Assembly: GCF_022682495.2 (NCBI RefSeq)
Contig: NC_071393.1
Coordinates: forward strand, 99,499,010 to 99,563,009
DNA: 64,000 bases
Direction: 5' to 3'
Source of the DNA: Desmodus rotundus
Lineage: Eukaryota > Chordata > Mammalia > Chiroptera > Phyllostomidae
The position numbers were made by a program, and so were the translations under genes. Of this stretch, positions 33,881-45,680 are shown one piece after another (within the stretch, counting starts at the first letter, position 1; each line of letters opens with the position of its first letter). The notes under the pieces were generated by a model. It made no database searches and was not told where the DNA came from. It was given only the letters and a program-made list of their open reading frames with translations.

Positions 33881-36274
33881 GTAAAAGAAAGGCTTTTTCA
33901 TTGTCGCTCCTTTTTAAGTGAGTAAAATGACCATCGCCTGTGGTTTTACAGGCAGATTGCTAAGGGAAGATAGGGACATTGTTTCAGGATTGGGGAAAAT
34001 GATTAAAATGGGTTCTTCTGGAAGGGCTTTTGAGAATGACCACATTTGCTTTAAAAAGAAAATGATCATAGTGCTTATCTTTGGTGACTGGTCAGGAAAA
34101 CACGCCAAATGTAAGAAGCTGTTTGCATAGTTCTCTCAGAAGAAAAGCAGGGCTGAGTTGAAACCAACTGGGGCTGTGAGGCTGTGCCTGATCATCTGAG
34201 GTTGCAGTCCTCTTTCAGGGGTGTAAGCGTGTAAAATGTTAATTGCATTATCTTTCCGACATGTTGCACGGGGGGTATCATCTATTTTGCAGCATAATGA
34301 CTGTGATTTGGCTTCTTTTGGGGGAGGGCTAGGGGTATTAAATCCTTTTGTACTCAGAATTTGCCAACAAAAGAATTGCGTATTGTGAGGGGCAGTATTT
34401 ACCATTAAAAAACGGTGTCTTCTTCCCTGTGCTCTGTGCAGCTGCTTTCAGTATAACCTCAGAAACAGCTGCAGTTTGCCAATAGGTCTTCTCCTAAAGT
34501 TGCATCCTTTCTCAAAGGAGGGTGGCGAGTTTCGCTTGTCCAGAATGAGATACCAGCATATACCTGGATTTTATGTTTATGTGGATTTTATTCATCGCTA
34601 GGTCAAGATGCATATTAATCTCAGTGAGGAACAAAATATAAAAATGTGGCTGGGTTGTCTCCTTCCCTATATACATACACCACAGATAGACTGAAATAGT
34701 AAAATCCGAACGGGGTTTTTATTCTTTGATTTTCTTGAGTAATGGATGCTCTTAATGAGAGTCTGTAACTGTGACTTGTTCGTATTTATGAATGATATGT
34801 AAAAGTGCATTAAATAAGTCTAATGGATAAGAAAGGAGATTGTGGAGTCCTTTGGCATGATATGTAGGAGAAAGAGTTTAACACCCTAGTGTAGCTGGTT
34901 CTGAAAATTAAGCTTTGTCTCCAAAAGAAAGTACAGTTAAGCACTAAATTGTCATTGATAAAAGGTTTTATTTTTTGAGTTATTAGAATGGAAGGAAATA
35001 AATTTTCAAAGAAAAAAAGGAACTCACAGTGGAGTAAAAATAATAAAACGGTCATAGTTAGACACTAATAAATTCTTAACATAGAGGTTTTTAAACACTA
35101 AATAAGCCACTGAGAGTGTATGTACCTCCGCATTTGTCACCACTCTCTACTGTGAAGAGCTGTAGGGTGTTTTTTTTTTCTAATGCTATTTTATGAAATT
35201 AATTTGGCTTCTCAAAATTTGTAGTGTAGCAGCACATTTTGAAAGAGAAGAATATTTTGGTACTGAAGGAAAAAGCCATGTCTACTTTTCTGAGGTGACT
35301 TATTAAATGAAACCTGTGCTGTGTCTAAGAGGCAAAACCATGGAACTCCCCTGACAGATTCACTGCATTTAATCAGATCTGTGGACAAAACAAGTCACGC
35401 CATGTATTCCACAGCTCCACTTCCCATTTGCCTCTTTTTAGTAAAATATGTGAAGATATCTGCCCAGAGAGGGGGTATAGCCTACATCTGGGATCCAGAA
35501 AGCCCCTAACGAGTTCTCTGATCAAGCTGCCTGTCATTACCTGAAGTAGAAAAGTTGGGAACCTGGACTGTATGAATGAATATGGGCTCATCCTCTGGTA
35601 CTGACTCATCTACTGGCTGTATTCACTAGGTGATGCCAACACTCGGCTGTGTCTGCGGTGTGTAGACAATCGCGTGCCTCTTCTCTGCGTGTTCCACACA
35701 AGAGTAAGAAAATAAAACCTTGGCCCACAGGCACTGGAGAGTCAAGAGAGCCCCCTGCTCTCTTTCAGAAAACTACTAAGAGGTGCCTGTTGTCTGCACA
35801 GCACAAAACATTTCCCTAATTGTTAAATTCCAGCTTGAGGCACAACATTAGCAGGTAACAGCAGATCAGTAACTGCAATGGTAGAAGGTTTAGGAAAAAG
35901 ATGAAAATGCTCCCATGCTGTAAAAGGAGACTATTTCCACTTATTGTGGCCATATGGAATACTGAAAGGCATAATGCTTTTGCCCAGGGTACTCAGTGGC
36001 TTTGGAGGGAGTCGACCAACACTGAAATTTTAATTGAATGGGTTTTTTTTTGTTCCGCCATATGGCCAATGGCTGAGAGGAAACACGACTCCATTATTTC
36101 ATAGCCAGCCCTGGGCCTCATATGGTAGGCACGTAGTGAATGTATTTGGTCCACTGACTTTTTTAGCCTACTTCTGAAGGCAGGCCCAACTTTTAAGTAT
36201 AAAGGCTCTACAGTCAAAACAGAAAGCCTGTTCAAAAAGACAACTGTGGGTAAAAGAAAGTAACATCATGGACT
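33881..36274. other. Candidate first-intron sequence, no repeat recognised
   Basis: About 2.4 kb without a clear transposon, which is unusual for this window. Short ORFs only. Confidence 0.45.
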
Positions 36275-36520
36275 AAAAGGAATGCAGGCTTGGAGAGTCA
36301 GGCAGACCTGCCTTTGAATCCTACTGCTGGTTCCTACCACTTAACCTAGTGTGTTAACTTATGAACCTTAGTTTTTTCATTGTAGAGAGGGCTTAATAGT
36401 ACCTAGTCAAGGTGGTGGGGTTTTGTTTTGATTCTTTTGGGGGGGTTGATTTTTATTTTGTTTTTGCTTTGTTGTGGATATGTGGGGACCTGGGACATAG
36501 TAGGTACTCAGATGTCATTT
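36275..36520 (+). mobile_element. MIR SINE
   Basis: Sense MIR: GGCTTGGAGAGTCAGGCAGACC, TTTGAATCCTACTGCTGG, CACTTAACCTAG, then a T/G-rich insertion (36410-36475), then GGGACATAGTAGGTACTCAG. Confidence 0.75.
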
Positions 36521-36584
36521 TTCATTCCTGGGTGGCATAAGGAAAAGTTAGCATACACTTGATCTTTGCCACTATCACAAAAGT

Positions 36585-37465
36585 TCCAGGAGACTTTTTT
36601 TACTGTAGTAAAGCAAATATATCTTTTATAAAATTCCTCATTTTGACTATCTATGGCATTAAGTGTATTGACATTATGGTGCAGCCATCACCGCCATCCA
36701 TCTCTGAGCCCATTTCATCTTCTCAAACTGGAGCGCAGTCCCCGTTAAACACTAACTCCCCATTCCCTCCTCCCCTGCCCCCCAGCAGCCACCCTTCTGC
36801 TTTCTGTCTCTATGAGTTTGATTGTGCTGGATACCTCATAGAAGTGGAATCATTCAGTATTTGCCTTTTTGTGACTGGCTTAATTCACTTAGCACTTGTC
36901 TTCAAGGTTCACCCATGCTGTAGCAAGTGTCATACTTTCCTTTTTAGGCTGGGTAATGTTCCACTGTAGGAATATACCGCACTTTGTTTATTCATTTGGT
37001 GGACACTGGGTTGCTTCCACATTTTAGCTATGGGAATAATGCTGCTGTGAACATAAGTGTGCAAATGTCTGAGTTCCTGCTTTCATTTATTTTGGGGTAC
37101 CCAGAAATGGAATCGTTGAGTCATATGTTAATTCTATGTTTGATTTTTGAGGCCCTACTATATTGTTTTCCACAGCAGCTGCCTGCACCATTTTACATTC
37201 CCACTAGCGGTGTACAAGGGTTCCCTTCTCTGCACAGCCTCACCAACACTTGTTATTTTCTGGAGGTTTTGCTTGTTTGTTTTTGATAGTAGCCATCCTA
37301 CTGGGTGTGAATTGATATCTCTTTGTGGTTTCAATTTGCATTTCCTCAAGGATTCGTGATTTGGAGAGGCTTTTCCTGTGCTCACTGGCCATTTGTATAT
37401 ATTCTTTGAAGACATGTTTATTCAAGTCCTTTGCTCACTTTTTACTTGGATTGTTTTGGAAGAGA
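36585..37465 (-). mobile_element. L1 3' end, antisense
   Basis: Reversed L1 3' UTR (CCATCACCGCCATCCATCTC, TGTCTCTATGAGTTTGATTG) followed by terminal ORF2 (GGGAATAATGCTGCTGTGAA, CAATTTGCATTTCCTCAAGG, TTGGATTGTTTTGG). 5'-truncated near 37460. Multiple stops. Confidence 0.85.
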
Positions 37466-38768
37466 CATTTTTGAATGGTGAGATTTCTTAACATAGTGTG
37501 TCAAAGAGCATCATTATAACATTTGTATTTAATCTTGGTCATACATCAGTATTATTCCTGCCCAAGTGAAATACTTCTCTCAAAAGTAACTTTTAAAATC
37601 AAAAGGAGAAAGTAAGAAAATCTGTAGAGCTCCAGATACTTGGTGATATCAGGAACCCGATCTTGAAACTCAAACCCCTGAGTAGACAGTCAGACCAGGG
37701 ACCCTGACGGTCAAGTGTGGACCAGGCTACTACTGTCTCCTAAGTGCCTTTCCACCTTCCCCTCAGCTGGATGAGGAAAAACTGCCCAATAGGTAGCAGT
37801 GTCAGAAAAAGGGAGGAGATACTAAAGTTCTAAATTGCTTCCAAACCCTTTATAATGGGGAGCATTAACCTGTAGAGAAGCCTTATAGTAGTTAAACAAT
37901 AACAATAGATTTCTGGGACAACAGGTTTCTACTAATGAAATGTAATTCTAATCTAAATTTCATGTTCAAAAATAAAGAATCTTTGTGTGTTTCGTTTTCC
38001 ACTACGTAGTTCACTCCTGATTCCCAAACTGCTGAGGCAGGGTGTGATTGGGGCTGGGGTGAGCAGGACAAGAAGAGTAGGGAGTATTGAACAGGGACAA
38101 TATCTGATCTGTATGCTGTGGCAGCAGTCGTTGACCTTGAATGTTTTGAAGAGTTTTGGAATGATTTCATGTTGACTTTTTGTAATGCACTCTGTGTGTG
38201 TTGTGGGGTGGGGGGTTGGAGCTGGCAGTAATGACCCCTGACTTTGTTTACTTTCCAAATCTATTCATTTCACAAGTTCTGGAAGGATCCATGCCTGGTT
38301 CTATGGATACGCAAGGAAGAGAGGAATTACAGAGTCGTATTAAGGTTTAGTCCCTGGCTTAAGACATTGGGAATGGTAGAGTGGAAAATGACTTGGGAAC
38401 CAACCTAGCCTGTATCAACCCCTCCATGACTGATAATTAAATAGGCCCAGAATTTAAGTTACCTGTCGAAATATGCACAGTTGATTAATACCCCACCTCC
38501 CAAATTTAATCTCCATTTAACTTTCTTCCATAATAGGACAGATGAATAGAGAAAGTCTTCATACTTTGTCACTACTAGAATTGTTTATAAGACCAAATTA
38601 TTTTGTTTAAAAAGAAGAGGTGATGTTTACATTTAACACCACATGTAAATATGGAGTTTCTTTGTTCAAATTTGTTCAAATGTAAAGCTGCCACTGTGGA
38701 AATGAAATTCAGACTTTCATGTTACAGAAAATGAGTTATATTTAATGGAAGTCAATGTTCAGACAAAC
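37466..38768. other. No gene or clear repeat recognised
   Basis: AT-rich, short motif-free ORFs. Confidence 0.5.
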
Positions 38769-39002
38769 TCTAGAGGATTTTATTATTTTTTTAAAAGATT
38801 TTACTTATTTATTTTTAGAGAGGAGAAGGGAGGGAGAGAGGGAAACATCAATGTAGGGTTGCCCCTCGCATGCCCCCTATGAGGGACCTGGCCCACAACA
38901 CAGGCATGTGCCCTAGACTGGGAATAGAACCAGTGACCCTTTGGTTTGCAAGCCGGCACTCAATCCACTGAGCCACACCAGCCAGGGCTTTAGAGGACTT
39001 TA
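38769..39002 (-). mobile_element. VES-type SINE with target duplication
   Basis: SINE body 38783-38988. Flanks TCTAGAGGATTTTA and TTTAGAGGACTTTA form a 14-bp duplication with two differences. Head (CACTCAATCCACTGAGCCAC...CCAGCCAGGG) is the same class as at 31.8 kb. Confidence 0.95.
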
Positions 39003-39709
39003 AACATTAAAAAGAGGGAGGTCAATTCCCAAACTTTAGTGATAACGTGCTTCTTAGAAGTAGCACCACTGTATGCCAAGGTTCAAGATAAGACAGAATC
39101 AACCCTTTTATCTCTTGGCAAATATATGTAAACAGTCAAGCTCTTAATGGAGAACCAATCACTTGACCCCTGTTCCTTTGGTCTTCCCTTGCTACCCCCG
39201 CCAACCTGGTTGTCAGTGTTAGACAGCCATGATTCTTGCTCCCAGGTGCCTGGCACTCAGAGCTAATGGAGAGGGTCTGGAGTGTTCTCGAGATTTGATT
39301 CTTCTGCAATTTAATTTCTCTCTCCCTTAATCAAATCCCGTCCTGTGATTTCAGTCATTGCTGCTGTGTGAGTCAGTCCCCAGACTGATTCTCTATCCTT
39401 ACGTCTAACCTCCTTTCTAAACTTACACATCAAGTTCCCAGCGAACTTCCCAGAGCGTCCAGCCCAATGACAGTGAAACTCCCATGTCCAGAACAGTACT
39501 GGCCATCCCACATTCCTCCACACCAGCTCCTCACCTGATTCCATGATTATCAGGGATGCCCATTCTCTCAGTCCCTCAATTATAAAAACTCAGTTTCACT
39601 ATTTTCCTCACCAATGACCCAAGTTGTAGTCAGTTGCATAGCCCTTTGTGCTATCATCAAAAACATATCGTGACACTATCTACTCTTTTCCATGTTGATC
39701 GCCGTGTTT
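39003..39709. other. No gene or clear repeat recognised
   Basis: Nothing supported. Confidence 0.5.
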
Positions 39710-40085
39710 TTGTTCAGGCCCTTCTAACCCCCAGCTGGGTTGGTTTGCTGTTATGTTTTTGTCTCTCCCTAGAATAACCTTCCTGCTTCCCCTTCCACAT
39801 GTCACTGCCACTGTCTTTCTTCTCTAAATCTGCCCTATGAGGCTAAGTTTAAATGCTACCTCTTCTATGAAGCCTTTCTTGGTTTCTTCCCTCCCATCCC
39901 CAATAAGAAACAATCTTTACCTCCCCGGAAGCCTTTTTCTCTTTCATCACAGCAGTGAGCACATTCTAGTGTGTTTAATGGTGATCTGATTTTTTTCTTT
40001 TGCAAGATCTTTGAGGAGAGTGGCCACATCCAGTTTCATCTTTATCTTCCTTATAGCACACAAAAACAGTTTGGGAATTCTTTTC
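39710..40085 (+). mobile_element. Old LINE (L2-type) 3' region
   Basis: AATAACCTTCCTGCTTCCCC, AATGCTACCTCTTCTATGAAGCC, TTTCATCACAGCAGTGAGCAC and CAAGATCTTTGAGGAGAGTGG follow the sense order of an ancient LINE 3' region. Confidence 0.5.
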
Positions 40086-40357
40086 TTTGTTTGTTTGTTT
40101 AAATGTTTTTATCTGCACCCAAGGAGGTTTTTTTTTTCATTTAGAGAAGAAGGGTAAGAGGAAGGGAGACAGAGAAACATTGATTGGCTGCCTCCGGTAT
40201 GCTCCCAGACCACACTGGGGATCATATGCATCCTGGACTGGGGATCAAACCCAAAACCTAGGTACGTGCTCTGACCAGGTATTGAACCCACAACCCTTTG
40301 GTTATGGGTCGATGCTCCAACCAACTGAGCCACATTGGCCCACGCTTGTTTGTGTGT
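40086..40357 (-). mobile_element. VES-type SINE
   Basis: SINE about 40102-40343 with a longer than usual body (two B-box-like segments, GGGGATCAAACCCAAAACC and GTATTGAACCCACAACCC) and the CCAACCAACTGAGCCAC head class. T-rich flanks (TTTGTTTGTTTGTTT and CTTGTTTGTGTGTTT) may be the target duplication. The next element is an old L1. Confidence 0.85.
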
Positions 40358-40361
40358 TTTT

Positions 40362-40545
40362 TACTTCAGCTTTATTGAGGTATGATTGATAAAATTTTAA
40401 TCTATTTAAAGCGTACATTATGGTGATTTGATATATACTGCTAAAAGATTGCTCCTATCTAGTCAATTAACACATTCATTATCCATCACCTTATCTATTT
40501 ATTTATTTACTTTTATTTGGCGAGAACACTTAAGTCCACAGATGC
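40362..40545 (-). mobile_element. L1M 3' UTR, antisense
   Basis: TCAGCTTTATTGAGGTATGATTG, CACATTCATTATCCATCACC and GCGAGAACACTTAAGTCCACA are reversed old L1 3' UTR. Confidence 0.75.
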
Positions 40546-40765
40546 ATTTTGTTTACTATTCATTTATTTACGGAACTTTCCGGAGTCACTAATTTTTGGC
40601 TGCCAAGTGGGCTAGACCCTCTAGGAGCCCGCTCATGAACCACTGGTGCGCAGACACTACTGGCAGAGTTGCCGTACAGTCAGTCAGTCTGTCCACACGT
40701 CTTAACTGGCGTCTGCAACGTGACATGTGGCCTTTGAAGGGCTAGGGGACGTTGGACAAACCAAA
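40546..40765. other. Unclassified CpG-containing segment
   Basis: Denser in CpG than its surroundings (GTGCGCAG, GGCGTCTGCAACGTGAC). No repeat or gene signature recognised. Confidence 0.4.
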
Positions 40766-41240
40766 ACGGCCTGTCCTTTACTTTCTTGGAACTTACATTC
40801 TAATGTTGGGAGAGACCCAGTAAACACATAAACCAGTGGATTTTAGACCTGGCTGCACATTGGAAATCACTAAGGAGCACTTTAAAAAAACACCTATGTC
40901 CCAAGCCTCAACAGACTCGTTAGATCAGAACCAGCCGCGGTTGGACCCCATTGACAGAAACAAATTACAATACAAGAGAATATTGGGTAGTGATGGGTGC
41001 TGAGATGGATTAAAATAGAAACTGGTTGAATTATCAAAGTTTGTGTGATGGTGGTGGTATTGGGGTGTTTACTGTTGTTGGGTAATCCCTGAAGGCCTCT
41101 CTGAGGAGGTGACATTTTAATTGAGACTTGTGTTATGGTAAGGAGTCAGCCATATGAAGATGTGGGGGGAGAGGGTTCCCAAGCAAAAGGTGCTGGATTC
41201 TGAAATAAGGATGAGATGAAACTCCAGATGAAATGTGGCC
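40766..41240 (-). mobile_element. Old LINE (L2-type) relic split by a MER5/MER20-type element
   Basis: TTGGAACTTACATTCTAATG...AGACCCAGTAAACACATAAA, then a hAT-like insertion, then CAAATTACAATACAAGAG...CCTCTCTGAGGAGGTGACATTTTAATTGAG. The two halves are continuous in the old LINE once the insertion is removed. Confidence 0.5.
40834..40930. mobile_element. MER5/MER20-type hAT fragment inside the old LINE
   Basis: CAGTGGATTTTAGACCTGGCTGCACATTGGAAATCAC followed by GAGCACTTTAAAAAAACACC and GATCAGAACCAGC. Partial, with no right inverted repeat visible. Confidence 0.55.
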
Positions 41241-41674
41241 TTTTTACATAGGTGTATGGTAATCTATAAAGTATGTCTTTCATCTAGAAAGAAGATTTTC
41301 AATTAAACTAGGCCGACTCCAAATGAAGAACACTTGGCTGTTGTGTTGAGTACTTGGTCAGGGCTGAGTTTTATTTAGATCCATTGATTTACACAGTCAG
41401 GAAGATGCCTCAGTAGAACTACATTTTTCTACACTGCAGTCAGCAAGGCAGGGCTTGCTGTCTGCATTAAACGCCAATCTCATTGTTTAAAATAAACTTA
41501 GGGTACTTGGTATTACCTTTAGATGAGTAAGCAGAGAAAGCAGTGACTTCTGTCCTTCATTCTGTCTGGAAGAACTAGGGAAAACTCACAGAGGAGTCAT
41601 TCGAGCAACACAGAGTCCAGCTCTCACGTTTGAGTGACTGAAGATCAATCAACACATTTCAAAAATCAAGATGA
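41241..41674. other. No gene or clear repeat recognised
   Basis: Nothing supported. Confidence 0.5.
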
Positions 41675-41790
41675 GAACTAGCGCTTGCCGCACATTCCAT
41701 TTGTGCGGCTGGGTGCTGGATGCTTCATATACATTACGGTTTTCCACTAGTTTTAAAAGTAAGCCTATGAGATGAGAACAGTACTTTCCT
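41675..41790 (-). mobile_element. MIR fragment
   Basis: Reversed MIR 3' part: CGGCTGGGTGCTGGATGCTTCATATACATTA...AGTAAGCCTATGAGATGAGAACAG. Confidence 0.5.
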
Positions 41791-41813
41791 ATCAGGACAC
41801 TTGTGGCTGCTGA

Positions 41814-41873
41814 GAAAAGAACAAAATGGTTTGTTCTTTTCCAAAATGGTTTGTTCTTACCAAAATCGTTTGA
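41814..41873. repeat. 12-bp perfect hairpin overlapping a 20-bp tandem repeat
   Basis: GAAAAGAACAAA (41814-41825) and TTTGTTCTTTTC (41830-41841) are exact inverted repeats with a 4-nt loop (ATGG). The unit CAAAATGGTTTGTTCTTTTC starts at 41822, repeats from 41842 (CAAAATGGTTTGTTCTTAC) and partially from 41861 (CAAAATCGTTTGA). Confidence 0.95.
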
Positions 41874-42379
41874 CCAATGGGAAACTTATCCCAAAACCTC
41901 CTGAATGCAGGGTAAGTCCAGAGTTGGTTACGCATAGGTGAGCAACATTCTTAGCACCCTGAATTCTTTCCTTCCTCCCACTCTGACCACCTCAGCAGAT
42001 CGGTTTACCCTCTTAGGCCCATCTTTATCGCTGTGCCGAGATGGCTGCTATAATTTCAGAACACAGGCAGGTTTCAATGTCTAGAGACACGGTGAAGTGG
42101 CTAGTTTCTTCTCCTGTACCTTTTTCTAAGGTTACAGGCAAAGCTGTCTCCAGCAGAATTCCTCTCACATGCTTATCTCTAAGTGGATAGGAAGATGGCC
42201 CACTGTGGTTAACTAAAAATAAGAGTTTCCCCCTGAGGCCTTGAAGTCGCCTGCCTCTCTGAAGAACATAGTTACCAACCCCCTCCCCACGCCCCACCCC
42301 CCTAAAAAAAAGGATTGGTTCTATTAGCAAGGAAGAAAGATGAATGGTTATCAGGTAGGCAGTCAACAGAGTCAGACTC
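41874..42379. other. No gene or clear repeat recognised
   Basis: A 113-codon minus-strand ORF (42025-42366) has no recognised motif. Confidence 0.5.
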
Positions 42380-42490
42380 TAAGAACTATTATTATTCCCA
42401 CCTTGTAAGTGAAGACACCAAGCCTCAAAAGATTAAATCAGTTACCAAGATCACACAACTTTGAGCTGAACGGTGCTTTCATGCACTTCC
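42380..42490 (-). mobile_element. MIR fragment
   Basis: TATTATTCCCACCTTGTAAGTGAAGACACCAAGCCTCAAAAG and GTTACCAAGATCACACAACTTTGAG follow reversed MIR. Confidence 0.6.
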
Positions 42491-42498
42491 CTTTGATA

Positions 42499-42520
42499 TA
42501 CACACACACACACACATATA
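42499..42520. repeat. (CA)n microsatellite
   Basis: About nine CA units followed by TATA, immediately after the MIR fragment. Confidence 0.9.
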
Positions 42521-43654
42521 CCCCAAAACTTTTTTTGGTTGATGAAGATGACCTAGGTGGATTGGAAAAAGAACCCTAGAAGAAAATACAAAAAATGCTG
42601 ATGTAAAGAAGAATCTTCTAAACAAATTATTCCAGAAGAAATACATCGGGTTCTATAAAGCAATAAAAATAACATTTAATTTAGACAACCAGGCCTGCAT
42701 GTCTGCATTGTAAAAATATATAATTAAATTGAGTCTTCCTGGCTGGTCATTTAAATCAATTTGATCAAAATAAAATCCACCTTGGGCCAAGAAATGAGCT
42801 AGAAAGGCCAAGATTCTGTGTATGGTATCTGTTGGACTTAAATGAAAACCTTGTTTTTTTTTCTAGAGAGGGATGTATTTTGTTGGTCACGGCACCTGTA
42901 AGAGAAGAATGAGCAATCTCTAGAATTTTCTATCGTGAGTTATTTTGAAAATAGGTTTTCACTTTACAACTCCGAGGCAACATGCAGTTTCATTATTGTT
43001 GCATTTTCTTCATGGTTCTTACCTTCCACTTTGGTGGTGTATTTCAGAGGCAATATATGTGAAGCAGCAGTAGTGAAAAAGGGAAATTTCAGTGGAAATT
43101 ACAGTGTTTTGACTGCTCATCTCTAAGTGTGTTTCTGTGCTTTCTCATCATAACAGACTAAGTATTAATGGTAGGAGCACCTTTTCTGTAATAAATGATT
43201 GAGTGCTTCCTACTCTTATATTTGCATTTTTAAACAGGAAAGTAAAGTTAATTTTTAGGCTTTGCCAACAGAGCTCTGTTTAAGAAGGATATTTATCTGA
43301 TCTGTGCAGAACCATTTGAAAAAAATTGAAACATTTAAACAGGAAAAAAAATCTCATTTTGGAGGCTATCCTTGGAAAACTCAATTCTTCCTTTGCTGTT
43401 TTTTTAACCTCATGCATGATGGTTGTGCGTAGGGAACATTGCTGTGTGTAGGCATTAAAGACATTTCACTAACAGTTTTAAGTTTTTTCTTTGGAAAAAA
43501 ATGATATTGAACAGCCCCAAAATTTTCTTTATTTAAAATAATACAAAAATTTAAATATGCAAAGGTGAAAGGTTGTAGGCAAAAAAAAATGGTACAACTT
43601 GTCTTTTACTATGTCTTAAAATAATTCTAAAATATAGTGTAAAAAATAACATTC
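42521..43654. other. AT-rich sequence, nothing recognised
   Basis: No supported ORF or repeat. Confidence 0.5.
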
Positions 43655-43880
43655 TAAGGTTTCCTACACAGGTGAACATGGTAGTTGAAAAACATGGGAA
43701 TCAGAATTTCTTGAGCAAGTTGCTTAAACTTTGTATACCTGTTCTAAACAATGGGAAATTATTGATGACAATACCTACTTCACAAAATTGTCAGGAGAAA
43801 ATTATATAATGTATATAGAGTATTTATTTAGCATAGTGCCTGACTTAGAGTAATTATTCAGATGCATAGCTGTTATTATT
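43655..43880 (+). mobile_element. MIR SINE
   Basis: Sense MIR, diverged: TTGAGCAAGTTGCTTAAAC, TGTTCTAAACAATGGGAAAT, GACAATACCTACTTCACAAA, TAGCATAGTGCCTGAC. Confidence 0.65.
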
Positions 43881-44154
43881 ACAATTGTTATTGTCACCAC
43901 AAGCTGGACTAGAATATCTTTTATTCTATCCATAGGATCCTTACTGAATTTCTACCAGACATGATTACAGGCCAACCTCAATCATAGGTGCTCAAACTTG
44001 GGGTAAGGAATCACCTAAGGAAGCCTATTTGCGTGGGATAGTCACATGCCGATGTTCTAACTAACTTAAGTGTCAATCTCAGGCATGTGCTATTTGTTCA
44101 GTAATCCATGTGCTTACTCATAAATATTTCCAGCTTTCCTGCTCAGCTCATGAT

Positions 44155-44505
44155 AAACTTGTTTCTCTTTCCACTTGAGTTAGGTGTCACCGTGTATCTT
44201 GCATTGGCCAGTGAAATGTGAACAGAAATGACATTTACTACTTGAAGTAAATGACATTTACTACCTGAAGAAGCTTGTAAGAACCAGGGCATAAGCACAT
44301 CGCTTGGTGATTGGGAGTAGTTCAGCACAGGAAGAAAGGGTGGCTGCTCTCTTAAGCCTGGGTCTCAGAGTAAAGACAGCACAGAGACGGTCTCTCCACT
44401 GACCTGTCATGAAGTGAGAGTGACAAATAAGCTCTGCTGTCTTGAGCCACTGAGATCTCAGTGGTTGTTACTGCATAACAACCTAGCCCCTCCTGACAGA
44501 TACAC
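44155..44505 (+). mobile_element. Probable MaLR-type LTR
   Basis: GCATTGGCCAGTGAAATGTG, CACTGAGATCTCAGTGGTTG and CATAACAACCTAGCCCCTCCTGACAGATAC give the order of an MLT1-group LTR 3' half. No internal retroviral sequence adjacent. Contains a local 23-bp tandem duplication. Confidence 0.55.
44226..44271. repeat. 23-bp tandem duplication
   Basis: AAATGACATTTACTACTTGA plus AGT at 44226-44248 is repeated at 44249-44271 with one T-to-C change and a different last base. Confidence 0.95.
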
Positions 44506-45179
44506 TCAGGTTACCCCTTTAAACTCTAGAGAAAAAATATAGTGTTGGTTACAGTGCATACAATGTGTAGCTGTTTGGAGATAGTAATTTTTAGGGACTG
44601 TTTTCTGTGTGTGCATGCATATTATATGTTATATTATACGTAAGCATAGGAGACTTAGACTCTTAAGTTAAATAGATTTATATAAAAATTTCTAGTTGAA
44701 TTCCTGGTAAAATAAGATTTATTTCCACTTCATACAGAAGAAATCAACATACCAAAATTACCAGCATCTTTTTTTGAAGGGAGTCCACTGTGATGCCAAA
44801 ATCAGGACTCTGAATTCAAGGCCTGATATGATCATTAAGAAATGGATCTTCTCGCTGAGAGCTTATTCAGAATGGTGTCTTGTGAAGCAAAGGGTCCGTC
44901 TGAGAGTACATGGGCTTTCACCTCCGGTAATAAAACAGGCCTCCCTAACCCTCCGTGCAATGTTCCAGTTACACGCAATGGTGTTTAGTACATGGAAGGT
45001 CTTAAATAATCTGCATTGAATAAATAAATGGAAGTAGTTCACAGTTCTCCAAATGTCTGGACACATTCATGTCTGAACTTTAAAATAAATGTCTTTATTT
45101 TGGACATTAGTTTGAAAAACATCTCAGTATTAAGACATTTATTCTTTTGTAACATTTTACATGTGACCGACCGTAGACC
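44506..45179. other. No gene or clear repeat recognised
   Basis: AT-rich unique-looking sequence. Confidence 0.5.
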
Positions 45180-45680
45180 CACAGATTTAGGCTATTTTAT
45201 TTGATATTTTTTTACTCCTGATTTTATTTCAGCTGATTATTCCATTTGGGTCTCTAAAACTACATTATGAAATACCTTAATTATTTAAATTAGGAACAGA
45301 TTAATTATCTCCGGCATACAAACTCAAATTAATTTCATTATTAACTTGAGTTTTAAATTGATTAATCTTGGAGTGTTTAAGAAACCAAGTGAGGGTTTTT
45401 TTTTTTTATCCTTAAGGAGAAGGGCATATTTGATTGTGATGAATGTCTCTTCATCACACCAATTATGCTAATAGAAGAAATTTGCAAGAAAACTTTGAAG
45501 ACATTTTATAAACCAGCCAGAAACCTGTGCGGCTGGGGTTTCTGGGGGAACAACCTGTGAGTCATTTTTAAAAACAAACACACTCATCATCACAGCGCAT
45601 GTTGTTGCCATGGTAATTAGGCCTGTTGAGTTGGCTTGCTTATGTTTCTGTAAAGGGAAAAAGGGGAAAGAAACTGAGAA
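45180..45680. promoter_or_regulatory. Candidate conserved noncoding element with RFX-like site
   Basis: Dense in TAAT/ATTA homeodomain cores (TTAATTATTTAAATTAGG, GATTAATTATCTCC, AAATTAATTTCATTATTAAC). Also contains GTTGCCATGGTAAT at 45604-45617, which differs from the RFX palindrome GTTGCCATGGCAAC at two positions. No transposon signature in the interval. Conservation untested. Confidence 0.3.
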
